6,673 nt of DNA from Patescibacteria group bacterium (GCA_028703545.1 JAQVMR010000052.1:1-6673), one strand, 5' to 3'; positions 1 through 6,336 are shown, numbered from the stretch's first letter. The notes: generated by a model from the sequence alone, not told the origin. Program-made: numbers and translations.

Positions 1-509
1 AGTCGCTAGAGATTTTAATTAAAAAATATTTAACAAAGATTTACAATTTCGTTTTTAGTATTGTTTTAGATAAAGACTGTGCAAATGATGTTACTCAAGA
101 TGTTTTTGTAAAGGTTTGGAAAAATCTTAAAAAATTTAAGAAAAATAAAAATTTTAAAACATGGTTGTATGCAATAGCAAGAAATACATCAATTGATTAC
201 TTAAGGAAAAAGAAAAATATAAATTTTTCAGATTTAGAAAATGATGAAAATGAAAATATATTAGAAAAAATTCCAAGCGAAGAATTATTAGCAGATGAAA
301 TTTTAGAAATAAAAAATTTAGCTGAAATTTTGCAAGATGCAATAAATAATTTGTCAGAAAAATATAGAACAGTTTTATTATTACATTATAAAAATGATTT
401 GACTTTTGATGAAATTTCAAAAATTATTAAAAAACCAATTGATACGGTTAAAAGTCAATATAGACGAGCTCTTATTTTATTAAGAAAATTAATAATTAAT
501 AAAAATTAA
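1..509 (+). CDS. ECF-type RNA polymerase sigma factor, 5' end missing
   Basis: This is a sigma-70 family group 4 (ECF) factor, which directs RNA polymerase to a small regulon, usually in response to envelope or environmental signals. The frame is open from base 3 to a TAA at 507-509, giving 168 visible residues. An internal TTG at 165 is not the start, because it falls inside the conserved region 2. Visible residues 1-71 match region 2: a helix with KIYNFVF, the core-binding DVTQDVFVKVW segment, then WLYAIARNTSIDYLRKKK, the region 2.3/2.4 promoter-melting and -10 recognition segment. An acidic linker follows (about 74-105). Region 4 (about 106-163) has NLSEKYRTVLLLHY and a helix-turn-helix ending in PIDTVKSQYRRALILLRK. 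By family length, roughly 10-25 N-terminal residues lie outside the window. The gene is extremely AT-rich. The next gene is 39 bases downstream, beyond a hairpin. The family call is firm; the regulon is unknown. Confidence 0.93.
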   Translation, partial: SLEILIKKYLTKIYNFVFSIVLDKDCANDVTQDVFVKVWKNLKKFKKNKNFKTWLYAIARNTSIDYLRKKKNINFSDLENDENENILEKIPSEELLADEILEIKNLAEILQDAINNLSEKYRTVLLLHYKNDLTFDEISKIIKKPIDTVKSQYRRALILLRKLIINKN

Positions 510-510
510 T

Positions 511-533
511 AAATGCACCAAAAGTGCATTTTT
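511..533 (+). terminator. Small hairpin with U-run between sigma gene and next gene
   Basis: The arms AAATGCAC (511-518) and GTGCATTT (524-531) are perfectly complementary over 8 bp around a CAAAA loop, and the run of T continues to 533. It begins two bases after the sigma-factor stop and ends 15 bases before the next start. The stem has only three G:C pairs, so it is a weak intrinsic terminator at best. It may act as a partial terminator or attenuator, setting the ratio of sigma factor to downstream product, rather than as an absolute operon end. Confidence 0.5.
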
Positions 534-548
534 AAACGTATTAATAAT

Positions 549-947
549 ATGAACTACAAAGAATTATTTTCAAAATTAGAGGAAAAACAGTCGGATTTAG
601 CACTTTTTATGGGTGTTATGTCCAAGATAAACAAAGAAAAGAAAAGATTAGCCGTAATAAGAATAGTATTATTTTCCTGTGGGTTTTTGGGTTCTATAAT
701 AGCATTTATTCCGGTTTTTAATACGCTTTATGTAAATTTAGTACAATCTGGATTTATGAGTTTTGTATCCCTGTTATTTTCAGATTTAGAAATTGTGTTA
801 TCAAATTTAGATAGCTTTATTTTTATTTTATTTGAAAATCTACCTGTCATATGGATTGTTTTGAGTTTATTTATAGTATGGGTATTTTTAGAATCACTTA
901 GATATTTATTTAGAAACATAACATTTATTTATAAATATAATCATTAA
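549..947 (+). CDS. Small integral membrane protein, possible anti-sigma partner
   Basis: The product is 132 residues and of unknown function. The ATG at 549 is preferred over an in-frame ATG at 513. The latter lies inside the hairpin stem and would add a 12-residue polar extension, MHQKCIFKRINN, that does not look like part of the protein. Residues 1-33 form a charged, probably cytoplasmic helix (KELFSKLEEKQ, KINKEKKR). A membrane span covers about 34-57 (LAVIRIVLFSCGFLGSIIAF). A central hydrophobic stretch follows with QSGFMSFVSLLFSDLEIVLS (about 66-85), then a second strong span at about 98-120. A short cationic tail ends the protein. It sits directly after an ECF sigma gene, where anti-sigma factors usually lie, and has a short cytoplasmic N-terminus followed by membrane segments. 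However, no zinc-binding HxxxCxxC anti-sigma motif is present, so the anti-sigma role is inferred from position only. Related conserved hypothetical proteins appear, from memory, next to ECF factors in candidate-phyla genomes. Confidence 0.75.
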   Translation: MNYKELFSKLEEKQSDLALFMGVMSKINKEKKRLAVIRIVLFSCGFLGSIIAFIPVFNTLYVNLVQSGFMSFVSLLFSDLEIVLSNLDSFIFILFENLPVIWIVLSLFIVWVFLESLRYLFRNITFIYKYNH

Positions 948-962
948 TCACAAATATTCAGT

Positions 963-987
963 TTGCAGGAATGTGTGTTTCCTGAAA
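963..987 (+). repeat. Imperfect inverted repeat upstream of the export operon
   Basis: CAGGAA (966-971) and TTCCTG (979-984) form a perfect 6-bp inverted repeat around a TGTGTGT loop. A G/A mismatch and two more T:A pairs extend it to 963-987. No U-run follows, so it does not look like an intrinsic terminator. Its place 32 bases before the first gene of the exporter run suggests an operator or a structured leader. It overlaps the tentative -35 element described separately. Confidence 0.4.
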
Positions 988-994
988 TCCGATA
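968..994 (+). promoter_or_regulatory. Tentative ECF-type promoter for the export operon
   Basis: GGAAT at 968-972 resembles the GGAAC-type -35 element of many ECF sigma factors. CGATA at 990-994, 17 bases further on, resembles the CGT-type -10 element. Transcription would begin near 1000, about 19 bases before the ATG at 1019. This gap is the only sizeable non-coding space between the sigma/membrane-protein pair and the exporter run. The match is partial and was found by eye in a short region. The sigma factor's own promoter lies outside the window and cannot be compared. Confidence 0.27.
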
Positions 995-1018
995 TTTAAA
1001 ATTTGAAATATAAAAAAC

Positions 1019-1516
1019 ATGGATTGTAATAAAATTTTTGAATCAAAAACATTTAAAATTATTACTGGCATTTTATTAATTCTTGTGATTTTTCTATTAG
1101 GATTTCAGCTTGGAACAATGATCGGATTTAGAAAAGCAAACTTTTCTTATAAATGGGGAGAAAATTATCATAGAAATTTTGCTGGACCACGTGATGGATT
1201 TATGAGAGATATGGGCATGATGGGGCCGGGCAATAAAGAATTTATAGAACCACATGGAACAATTGGAGAAATTATAAAAATTGATAATCAAAATATAATT
1301 ATTAAAGGAAGAGATAATGTTGAAAAAATTATTAAGGTAAAAGATGAAACAGTAATAAAAAAATTAAATACAGATGTAAAAATTGGAGATTTAAAAATCA
1401 ATGATTTAATAGTTATTCTTGGATCCCCAAATGATTTAGGACAAATTGATGCAAAATTAATAAGAATTATGCCAAAACCAGAAAATATTCCAATTGATTC
1501 AATGAAAAATAATTAA
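1019..1516 (+). CDS. Membrane-anchored beta-domain protein (DUF5666-like), first of a pair
   Basis: The product is 165 residues, with one N-terminal membrane anchor (about 13-36) preceded by a short cytoplasmic segment with lysines. The bulk of the protein should therefore lie outside the membrane. A linker at about 41-78 is rich in Met, Gly, His and aromatic residues, including H51, M62, M65, M67, M68 and H79 around the string MGMMGPG. From about 79 to 151 is a small all-beta domain: alternating hydrophobic strands GEIIKIDNQNIIIKG, EKIIKVKDETVIKK, then DLKINDLIVILG and IDAKLIRI. This pattern resembles DUF5666-type OB-like domains. A Pro/Asn-rich tail ends it. The same anchor-linker-beta architecture recurs in the gene at 5268-5669. 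It precedes the adaptor gene by 8 bases, so the two are probably co-transcribed. The molecular function is unknown; the Met/His linker could bind metal, but nothing proves it. Confidence 0.8.
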   Translation: MDCNKIFESKTFKIITGILLILVIFLLGFQLGTMIGFRKANFSYKWGENYHRNFAGPRDGFMRDMGMMGPGNKEFIEPHGTIGEIIKIDNQNIIIKGRDNVEKIIKVKDETVIKKLNTDVKIGDLKINDLIVILGSPNDLGQIDAKLIRIMPKPENIPIDSMKNN

Positions 1517-1524
1517 ATAAAAAT

Positions 1525-3339
1525 ATGTTTAAAAAAGTGTTTAGTTTTTTTTGGAAACGAAAATTATTATTGATAATTTTAATAGTAATTTTATCCGGGT
1601 TTGGATATTTAGTATATTCAAAGACAAAGAAAAATGATGCAGTAACAACCTATCTTTTAACAACAGCTGAAAGAGGAACAATAATCAAAACTGTTTCTGG
1701 AACAGGGCAGGTTTCTGTATTAAAGGAGGTTGAGTTAAAATCAGAAGTTTCAGGTAACCTAACTTATGTAAATATGAAATCGGGTCAGAAGGTTAAAAAA
1801 GGAGATATTATGGCGAGAATAGGCTCTTCAGATGCACAAAAATCTGTAAGAGACGCAAGACTTAGTCTAGAATCAGCACAGTTATCTTTAGAAAAATTAA
1901 GAACCGTTGATGACTTATCATTGTTACAGTCTGAGAATGCTTTAAGTCAGGCCAAAGAATCAAAACAAAAAGCGATAGACAATTTAGAAAAAGCATATGA
2001 AGATACTTACAACGGTATTTCAAATGCATTTCTAGATTTTCCAAGTTTAATAACTGAACTAGAAGATTTTTTGTATAGTAATGAAATCGGTAAAAGTGAA
2101 ATTTCTGTTGGTGTAAGTCAGAATAACACCTCCGCCTTATTAAATACGACACATTCTTCAGATAGAGATTCGTTGACAATTTTTCAAAAAAGTTCTGAGT
2201 CAGATTATGCTACCGCTCGTTTAAAATATAATTCTAATTTTAATAATTATAAAAAATCAACTAGGTATTCAGACAAGAATACAATAGAAGATCTTTTGGG
2301 TGAAACAATTGAAACGGCAAGATCAATTTCTCAAGCCGCAAAGAGCGAAAGTAATTATTTAGATGTGTGGGTGGATTATAGAACATTAAGGGATTGGGAA
2401 ATTTTTTCTAAGGTAAGTGAATATCAATCCGAAATTACTTCTTGTATTGGTTCCGTTAATAATCACCTGTCTAATCTTTTATCAATACAAAGATCCATTC
2501 AGGACTATAAAGAATCTATAATTAATGCAGATAGAACAATTGAAGAAAGGGAAGCTTCCCTGAAGAATTTAAAAGCTGGTGCAGACGAATTGGATATAAA
2601 AACACAGGAATTAAATATAATGCAAAAACAAGATTCATTATCAGATGCACTGGATAATTTAGCAAAATATACAATAAAAGCACCATTTGATGGATCAGTT
2701 GCTTTAGTTAATTCCTTAGTCAACGACTCAATAACATCAGCAACCGCACTTGCAACAATTATTACTGATCAGAAAATTGCTGAGATTACTTTAAATGAAG
2801 TTGATATTGCAAATATTAAAACTGGTCAAAGGGCAACCCTCACATTTGATGCGATTGAAGACTTAAGTATAACGGGAGGTGTTGTAGAAGTTGATACAAT
2901 AGGAACCATAAGTCAGGGAATTGTAAATTATACTGTGAAAATAGCATTTGATACCGACGATGAAAGAATAAAACCGGGGATGAGCGTAGGTGCTTCAATT
3001 ATTATAGATTTAAAACAAGATGTAGTTATAATTCCTAGCTCTGCAGTAAAAACAAAAAATGGAATTATATATGTAGAAATTCCAGACGAAGATGTAAATA
3101 TTTTCGACTCTGAAATAAAATTAAGCAAAAGCCCAAGACAACAAACGGTTGTAACTGGACTTTCAGAAGATAGTTCAGTAGAAATAATTTCAGGATTAAA
3201 TGATGGAGATATAATAATAAAAAAGACAATCACATCATCTTCAAATTCAAAAACAAATTCTTTAAATAATAATTCACCCACACAAAGACCCCAGAGTATT
3301 TTAAGTGGAAATGCTGGTGGTTCTCCAATGATGAGATAG
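1525..3339 (+). CDS. MacA/HlyD-like periplasmic-adaptor-type efflux subunit with very long coiled-coil hairpin
   Basis: The product is 604 residues, the membrane-fusion (adaptor) partner of the ABC exporter encoded next. After a basic N-terminus, one membrane span covers about 13-31. The first lipoyl half-motif lies at about 68-100 (SEVSGNLTYVNMKSGQKV, KKGDIMARI). The second is at about 381-411 (YTIKAPFDGSVALVNSLV). Between them are about 280 residues of mostly helical, heptad-like sequence. This is much longer than the hairpin of a typical MacA (about 370 residues in total) and is interrupted by less regular, Ser/Asn/aromatic-rich segments at about 160-320. A beta-barrel domain follows (about 415-495, with KPGMSVGASIII), then a membrane-proximal domain (about 497-570, VVIIPSSAVKTKNGIIYV, ISGLNDGDIII). 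A disordered Ser/Asn tail ends in GGSPMMR. Only 4 bases separate it from the ATPase gene. The family is clear; the exported substrate cannot be read from the sequence. Confidence 0.92.
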   Translation: MFKKVFSFFWKRKLLLIILIVILSGFGYLVYSKTKKNDAVTTYLLTTAERGTIIKTVSGTGQVSVLKEVELKSEVSGNLTYVNMKSGQKVKKGDIMARIGSSDAQKSVRDARLSLESAQLSLEKLRTVDDLSLLQSENALSQAKESKQKAIDNLEKAYEDTYNGISNAFLDFPSLITELEDFLYSNEIGKSEISVGVSQNNTSALLNTTHSSDRDSLTIFQKSSESDYATARLKYNSNFNNYKKSTRYSDKNTIEDLLGETIETARSISQAAKSESNYLDVWVDYRTLRDWEIFSKVSEYQSEITSCIGSVNNHLSNLLSIQRSIQDYKESIINADRTIEEREASLKNLKAGADELDIKTQELNIMQKQDSLSDALDNLAKYTIKAPFDGSVALVNSLVNDSITSATALATIITDQKIAEITLNEVDIANIKTGQRATLTFDAIEDLSITGGVVEVDTIGTISQGIVNYTVKIAFDTDDERIKPGMSVGASIIIDLKQDVVIIPSSAVKTKNGIIYVEIPDEDVNIFDSEIKLSKSPRQQTVVTGLSEDSSVEIISGLNDGDIIIKKTITSSSNSKTNSLNNNSPTQRPQSILSGNAGGSPMMR

Positions 3340-3343
3340 ATCT

Positions 3344-4024
3344 ATGATTAGACTTGAAAACATAACAAAAACCTATGATCTGGGAGAAAGTGGATTTACA
3401 GCCTTACAGGGTGTTAGTTTTGAAATTAGTAGGGGCGAGTTTGTTGCCATAATGGGGCCAAGTGGATCAGGAAAGTCAACTCTTATGCATATAATAGGAG
3501 CCCTTGATACACCAACAACAGGAAAATATTTTTTAGACGGGCGTGATGTTTCGAAATTATCAGAAGATGAATTAACAGATATTAGAAAAAATAAAATTGG
3601 TTTTGTTTTTCAAGTATTTAATTTATTGCCACGAGCAACGGTTCTTAGAAATGTAATGCTACCGCTTATATATAAAGAAATTGAAAAAGAAAAAAGATTA
3701 GAAATTGTAAAAAAATGTTTGTTATCCTCTGGATTTGAAGAGGATCATTTTATGCATTTATCAAACCAATTATCCGGTGGACAGATTCAAAGAGTTGCAA
3801 TCGCACGCGCGCTTGTAAATGATCCATCTTTAATTTTAGCAGATGAACCAACTGGAAATTTAGATACACATACTGGTGAAATAGTTTTAGAAACTTTTAA
3901 AAAGCTAAACAAAGAAAATAAAAAAACAATTATTTTAATTACCCATGAACATGATGTTGCAAATCACGCTGATAGAGTAATTTTTATAAAAGATGGATTA
4001 GTTCAATCTGACACAAAAAATTAA
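3344..4024 (+). CDS. MacB/LolD-type ABC transporter ATP-binding protein
   Basis: The product is 226 residues, the usual length for a stand-alone ATPase of the MacB/LolD/FtsE (type VII) group. It powers conformational change in the membrane partner by ATP binding and hydrolysis at the cytoplasmic face. All catalytic motifs are intact: Walker A GPSGSGKST (38-46, K44), Q-loop Q90 in GFVFQVFNLLPRATV, signature LSGGQ (143-147), Walker B LILADE with catalytic E168, D-loop GNLD (171-174) and switch His201 in LITHEHD. The residues after Q90 and in the signature (GGQIQR) differ slightly from the common FQQFNLLP and GGQQQR but keep function. The ATPase and permease are encoded separately here; in E. 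coli MacB they are fused. One base separates its stop from the permease start, which implies translational coupling. Confidence 0.96.
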   Translation: MIRLENITKTYDLGESGFTALQGVSFEISRGEFVAIMGPSGSGKSTLMHIIGALDTPTTGKYFLDGRDVSKLSEDELTDIRKNKIGFVFQVFNLLPRATVLRNVMLPLIYKEIEKEKRLEIVKKCLLSSGFEEDHFMHLSNQLSGGQIQRVAIARALVNDPSLILADEPTGNLDTHTGEIVLETFKKLNKENKKTIILITHEHDVANHADRVIFIKDGLVQSDTKN

Positions 4025-4025
4025 T

Positions 4026-5243
4026 ATGAAATTACAAGATATAATAGAAGAAACATATTGTGCGCTTTCTGCAAACAAAGCTCGGTCAATTCTTACAATT
4101 TTGGGAATTGTAATCGGAATTAGTTCTGTTATTGTTATGCTTTCAATTGGTCAGGGCGCACAAAATTCTATTACCTCTAGAATTGAATCAATTGGTTCTA
4201 ATATGATAACTGTTTATCCAGGAGCACAAAGAACTGGGGGGATAAGCGCGGGTCGTGGTTCGGCAAAGACGCTCACAATTTTAGACTCAGAAGCAATAGC
4301 AAATGAAGTTATAAATATAAAAGCAGTTTCTCCTGAAATTTCTTCAAGATATCAAATAACAGCAAGGGGAACAAATACAAACTCTCAGGTTATTGGGGCA
4401 ACAGAAAATTATATAATAGTTAACAATTTAGAAATAGAAAGTGGTGATTTTATAAATTCACAAAATAATTCAACCTATGCAAAAGTTGCCGTGATTGGTC
4501 CCGATGTTAGAGATGATCTTTTTGGTGAAGACGTTGATCCAGTTGGAGAAACAATAAAAATAAATAAAATAAGTTTTCAGATAATTGGCCTTACAAAATC
4601 AAAGGGTGGAACTGGTTTTGGAAGTCAGGATGATATGATTTTTATTCCAATAAGTACTGTGCAGAGATTTTTTTCCGGTGATGAATATTTATCCTCAATT
4701 GCGGTTGCAGCAGAAAATTCAGATTCCATGAATTTAGTTCAAGAAGAAATAACACAATTATTATTAGACAGACACAATATCAACGATTCAACTTTAGCCG
4801 ATTTTAGAATTTTAAATCAGGAAGATGTTGCTGAAACTGCGTCGTCTATTGCAAAAACACTTACACTATTATTAGGATTTGTCGCGGGAATTTCACTTAT
4901 TGTTGGGGGAATCGGAATAATGAATATGATGCTTACAAATGTAACGGAGCGAACTCGTGAAATTGGTCTTAGAAAATCGATAGGAGCAAAACCGAAAGAC
5001 ATAAGTTTACAATTTTTAATAGAAGCAATCACCCTTACAATAATTGGAGGAATTATTGGAATAGTTTTGGGATATATTATTGCATGGGGGGTAACGTATT
5101 TTGGTTCGATTGCAACCAAAACAACAATTTTTTCTGCAATACTTGCATTTTGCGTTTCTGGATTTATTGGAATTATTTTTGGTTATTATCCAGCCAAGCG
5201 AGCATCAAAATTAAATCCGATAGATGCACTAAGATATGAATAA
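4026..5243 (+). CDS. MacB/FtsX-type ABC transporter permease
   Basis: The product is 405 residues, the membrane subunit of the exporter. The N-terminus carries the first span (about 21-43, SILTILGIVIGISSVIVMLS), followed by the family hallmark IGQGAQNSITSRIESIGSNM. A large extracytoplasmic MacB-PCD-like domain (about 44-275) contains ITVYPGAQRTGG, a Gly/Ser stretch and VIGPDVRDDLFG. Three C-terminal spans lie at about 280-303, 331-357 and 367-389. Between the first two of these is the conserved cytoplasmic coupling segment ERTREIGLRKSIGAKPKDI, which contacts the ATPase. The protein ends in the typical YYPAKRASKLNPIDALRYE. Proteins of this design transmit ATPase motion to the extracytoplasmic domains (mechanotransmission) and need not pass the substrate through the bilayer. 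It pairs with the preceding ATPase and adaptor. An antibiotic, peptide or lipoprotein substrate cannot be told apart from sequence alone. Confidence 0.95.
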   Translation: MKLQDIIEETYCALSANKARSILTILGIVIGISSVIVMLSIGQGAQNSITSRIESIGSNMITVYPGAQRTGGISAGRGSAKTLTILDSEAIANEVINIKAVSPEISSRYQITARGTNTNSQVIGATENYIIVNNLEIESGDFINSQNNSTYAKVAVIGPDVRDDLFGEDVDPVGETIKINKISFQIIGLTKSKGGTGFGSQDDMIFIPISTVQRFFSGDEYLSSIAVAAENSDSMNLVQEEITQLLLDRHNINDSTLADFRILNQEDVAETASSIAKTLTLLLGFVAGISLIVGGIGIMNMMLTNVTERTREIGLRKSIGAKPKDISLQFLIEAITLTIIGGIIGIVLGYIIAWGVTYFGSIATKTTIFSAILAFCVSGFIGIIFGYYPAKRASKLNPIDALRYE

Positions 5244-5267
5244 AATTTATAATTAATTTTAGTAAAT

Positions 5268-5669
5268 ATGAAAAAGAATATTTTATTAATGATTATAATT
5301 ATAGTTTTGGTTGGAGCTTTGTCATTTTACGCCGGTATGAATTATGGGAAAGTACAAAAATCCAATTTTGCAAAAAATGGAAATTTTCAGGTAGATAGAA
5401 ATTTTTTAAGTAATCAAAACGAAAATATGAAGAAAATGAGTCAGGGCGGGGGATTTATAAATGGTTCAATTCTTTCAAAAGACGACAAGAGCATAACAGT
5501 GAAATTAAATAATGGTGGATCAAAAATAGTATTTTTTGGAGATTCTACGCAAATAATGAAATCAACAACCGGAACGCCAGCTGATATAAATATAGATACA
5601 AATGTAATGGTTCAAGGGATAAGCAATTCTGATGGAAGTATAACAGCAAAAAATATTCAAATTAGATAA
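5268..5669 (+). CDS. Membrane-anchored beta-domain protein (DUF5666-like), second of the pair
   Basis: The product is 133 residues. Two lysines precede an N-terminal hydrophobic segment (about 4-24) ending in YAGMNYGK, so it is a signal anchor or uncleaved signal peptide with the rest extracytoplasmic. An Asn/Gln/Met-rich linker follows (about 30-60). The compact beta domain (about 61-133) includes GGGFINGSILSKDDKSITVK, GGSKIVFFGDSTQIMKS, DINIDTNVMVQGISN and DGSITAKNIQIR. This pattern is common, as remembered, in small extracytoplasmic proteins of candidate-phyla bacteria. It aligns along its length with the beta domain of the gene at 1019-1516, so the two are probable paralogues. It starts 24 bases after the permease with no obvious terminator between, and likely ends the operon. 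Its stop directly abuts the stop of the convergent gene. Its role is unknown; an accessory to the exporter is the simplest guess. Confidence 0.82.
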   Translation: MKKNILLMIIIIVLVGALSFYAGMNYGKVQKSNFAKNGNFQVDRNFLSNQNENMKKMSQGGGFINGSILSKDDKSITVKLNNGGSKIVFFGDSTQIMKSTTGTPADINIDTNVMVQGISNSDGSITAKNIQIR

Positions 5670-5675
5670 TTATCT
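5664..5675. repeat. 12-bp palindrome spanning two abutting convergent stop codons
   Basis: AGATAATTATCT is a perfect palindrome. Its centre contains the TAA of the + strand gene (5667-5669) and, on the other strand, the TAA of the metallopeptidase gene (5672-5670). A T-run follows on the + strand (5675-5679). As a hairpin it would have only a 4-bp stem, so terminator function is doubtful. No better terminator is visible between the two genes. Confidence 0.5.
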
Positions 5676-6287
5676 TTTAAAAATTTTCAAAATAATAATT
5701 ATGGGTACTTGAATTAAGATATTTGCAAGAACTAAGCATATTATAATTATCCCAAGAGAATTGATAAAATTCCATTTTATAAATAACAATATTAAAAGTG
5801 CAAACCAGGTGTTTTTTATATCTTGAAAAGATGGACCCATCATAGCACCAGAGTTTAATAGTAATAATATAAAAACAATTCCTTGCCAGCTGAATAAATT
5901 AATTTGTGAAATAAGATTGAATGATGTTTTAAATATTTCCTTCCATTTTGAAGCAGAGTTAATTGTTATAATATTTCCTAAAATAAATTTATTTATTAAA
6001 AAAATAAATAAAAATCCTCCGGCAATTGGTGCAAAGGAAATTAACATTTGTCCTATTATGGGGATTTTTGATTGTCTGTGTACAACTTTTGGTTGTGAAG
6101 AAAAAATATGTATTTTTTCAATTTTAGCACCAGTAAAGATACACATTATTGCATGAGACGACTCATGAATGAAGGCCCCAAGAAAATATAATATTCTTAT
6201 AATTTTATAATTTAAATATTTATTATTTAAAAAATTACTGAAATAGCCCAATATTGAAATTGTAATGATGCTTATACCAATTGACAT
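5670..6287 (-). CDS. M50-like membrane zinc metallopeptidase
   Basis: The product is 205 residues and strongly hydrophobic. The zinc-binding HExxH motif is HESSH (H41, E42, H45) inside a membrane segment (ILYFLGAFIHESSHAIMCIFTG), as in site-2-protease/M50 enzymes that cleave within the membrane. After it come KIEKIHIFSSQP, a short extramembrane loop, and KIPIIGQMLISFAPIAGG, a second conserved hydrophobic segment. Further spans lie at about 92-107, 135-147, 160-172 and 176-200. The candidate third zinc ligand is D156 in GPSFQDIKNTW, replacing the classical NxxPxxxLDG motif. This variant resembles compact M50 proteins from candidate-phyla genomes, as remembered. No PDZ domain is present. It converges on the exporter operon and diverges from the methyltransferase. 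Site-2 proteases can release anti-sigma factors, but a link to the sigma factor 5 kb away is speculation; opposite orientation and a separate promoter argue for independence. Confidence 0.8.
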   Translation of the reverse strand: MSIGISIITISILGYFSNFLNNKYLNYKIIRILYFLGAFIHESSHAIMCIFTGAKIEKIHIFSSQPKVVHRQSKIPIIGQMLISFAPIAGGFLFIFLINKFILGNIITINSASKWKEIFKTSFNLISQINLFSWQGIVFILLLLNSGAMMGPSFQDIKNTWFALLILLFIKWNFINSLGIIIICLVLANILIQVPIIIILKIFKR

Positions 6288-6307
6288 ATTTTTATAGATT
6301 TTAAAAC

Positions 6308-6336
6308 TTGTTAGATAACTAATTTAATAATATAAT
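6308..6336 (+). promoter_or_regulatory. Candidate housekeeping promoter for the methyltransferase
   Basis: TTGTTA (6308-6313) and a perfect TATAAT (6331-6336) are separated by the optimal 17 bases. Transcription would start near 6343, giving a leader of about 60 bases that begins with the inverted repeat at 6346-6372. The region is so AT-rich that -10-like hexamers are frequent by chance, which limits confidence. Confidence 0.4.

Noticed and set aside
165..509. TTG at 165 as the start of a short 114-residue sigma protein
   Set aside because: The same frame is open back to base 3 and encodes the rest of sigma region 2; 165 lies inside the conserved WLYAIARN motif.
513..548. ATG at 513 as the start of the 132-residue membrane protein
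   Set aside because: It lies within the hairpin stem and adds a polar, unconserved-looking 12-residue extension; the ATG at 549 gives a natural N-terminus.
2928..3281. 117-residue open frame on the - strand inside the adaptor gene
   Set aside because: It is a shadow of the clearly coding + strand adaptor, with no recognisable domain. The same reasoning removes the - strand frames at 154-420, 728-919, 1097-1291, 1862-2179, 2505-2723 and 4817-5119.
5917..6156. 79-residue open frame on the + strand inside the metallopeptidase gene
   Set aside because: It is antisense to a gene with an intact HExxH motif and several membrane spans, and it has no recognisable features.
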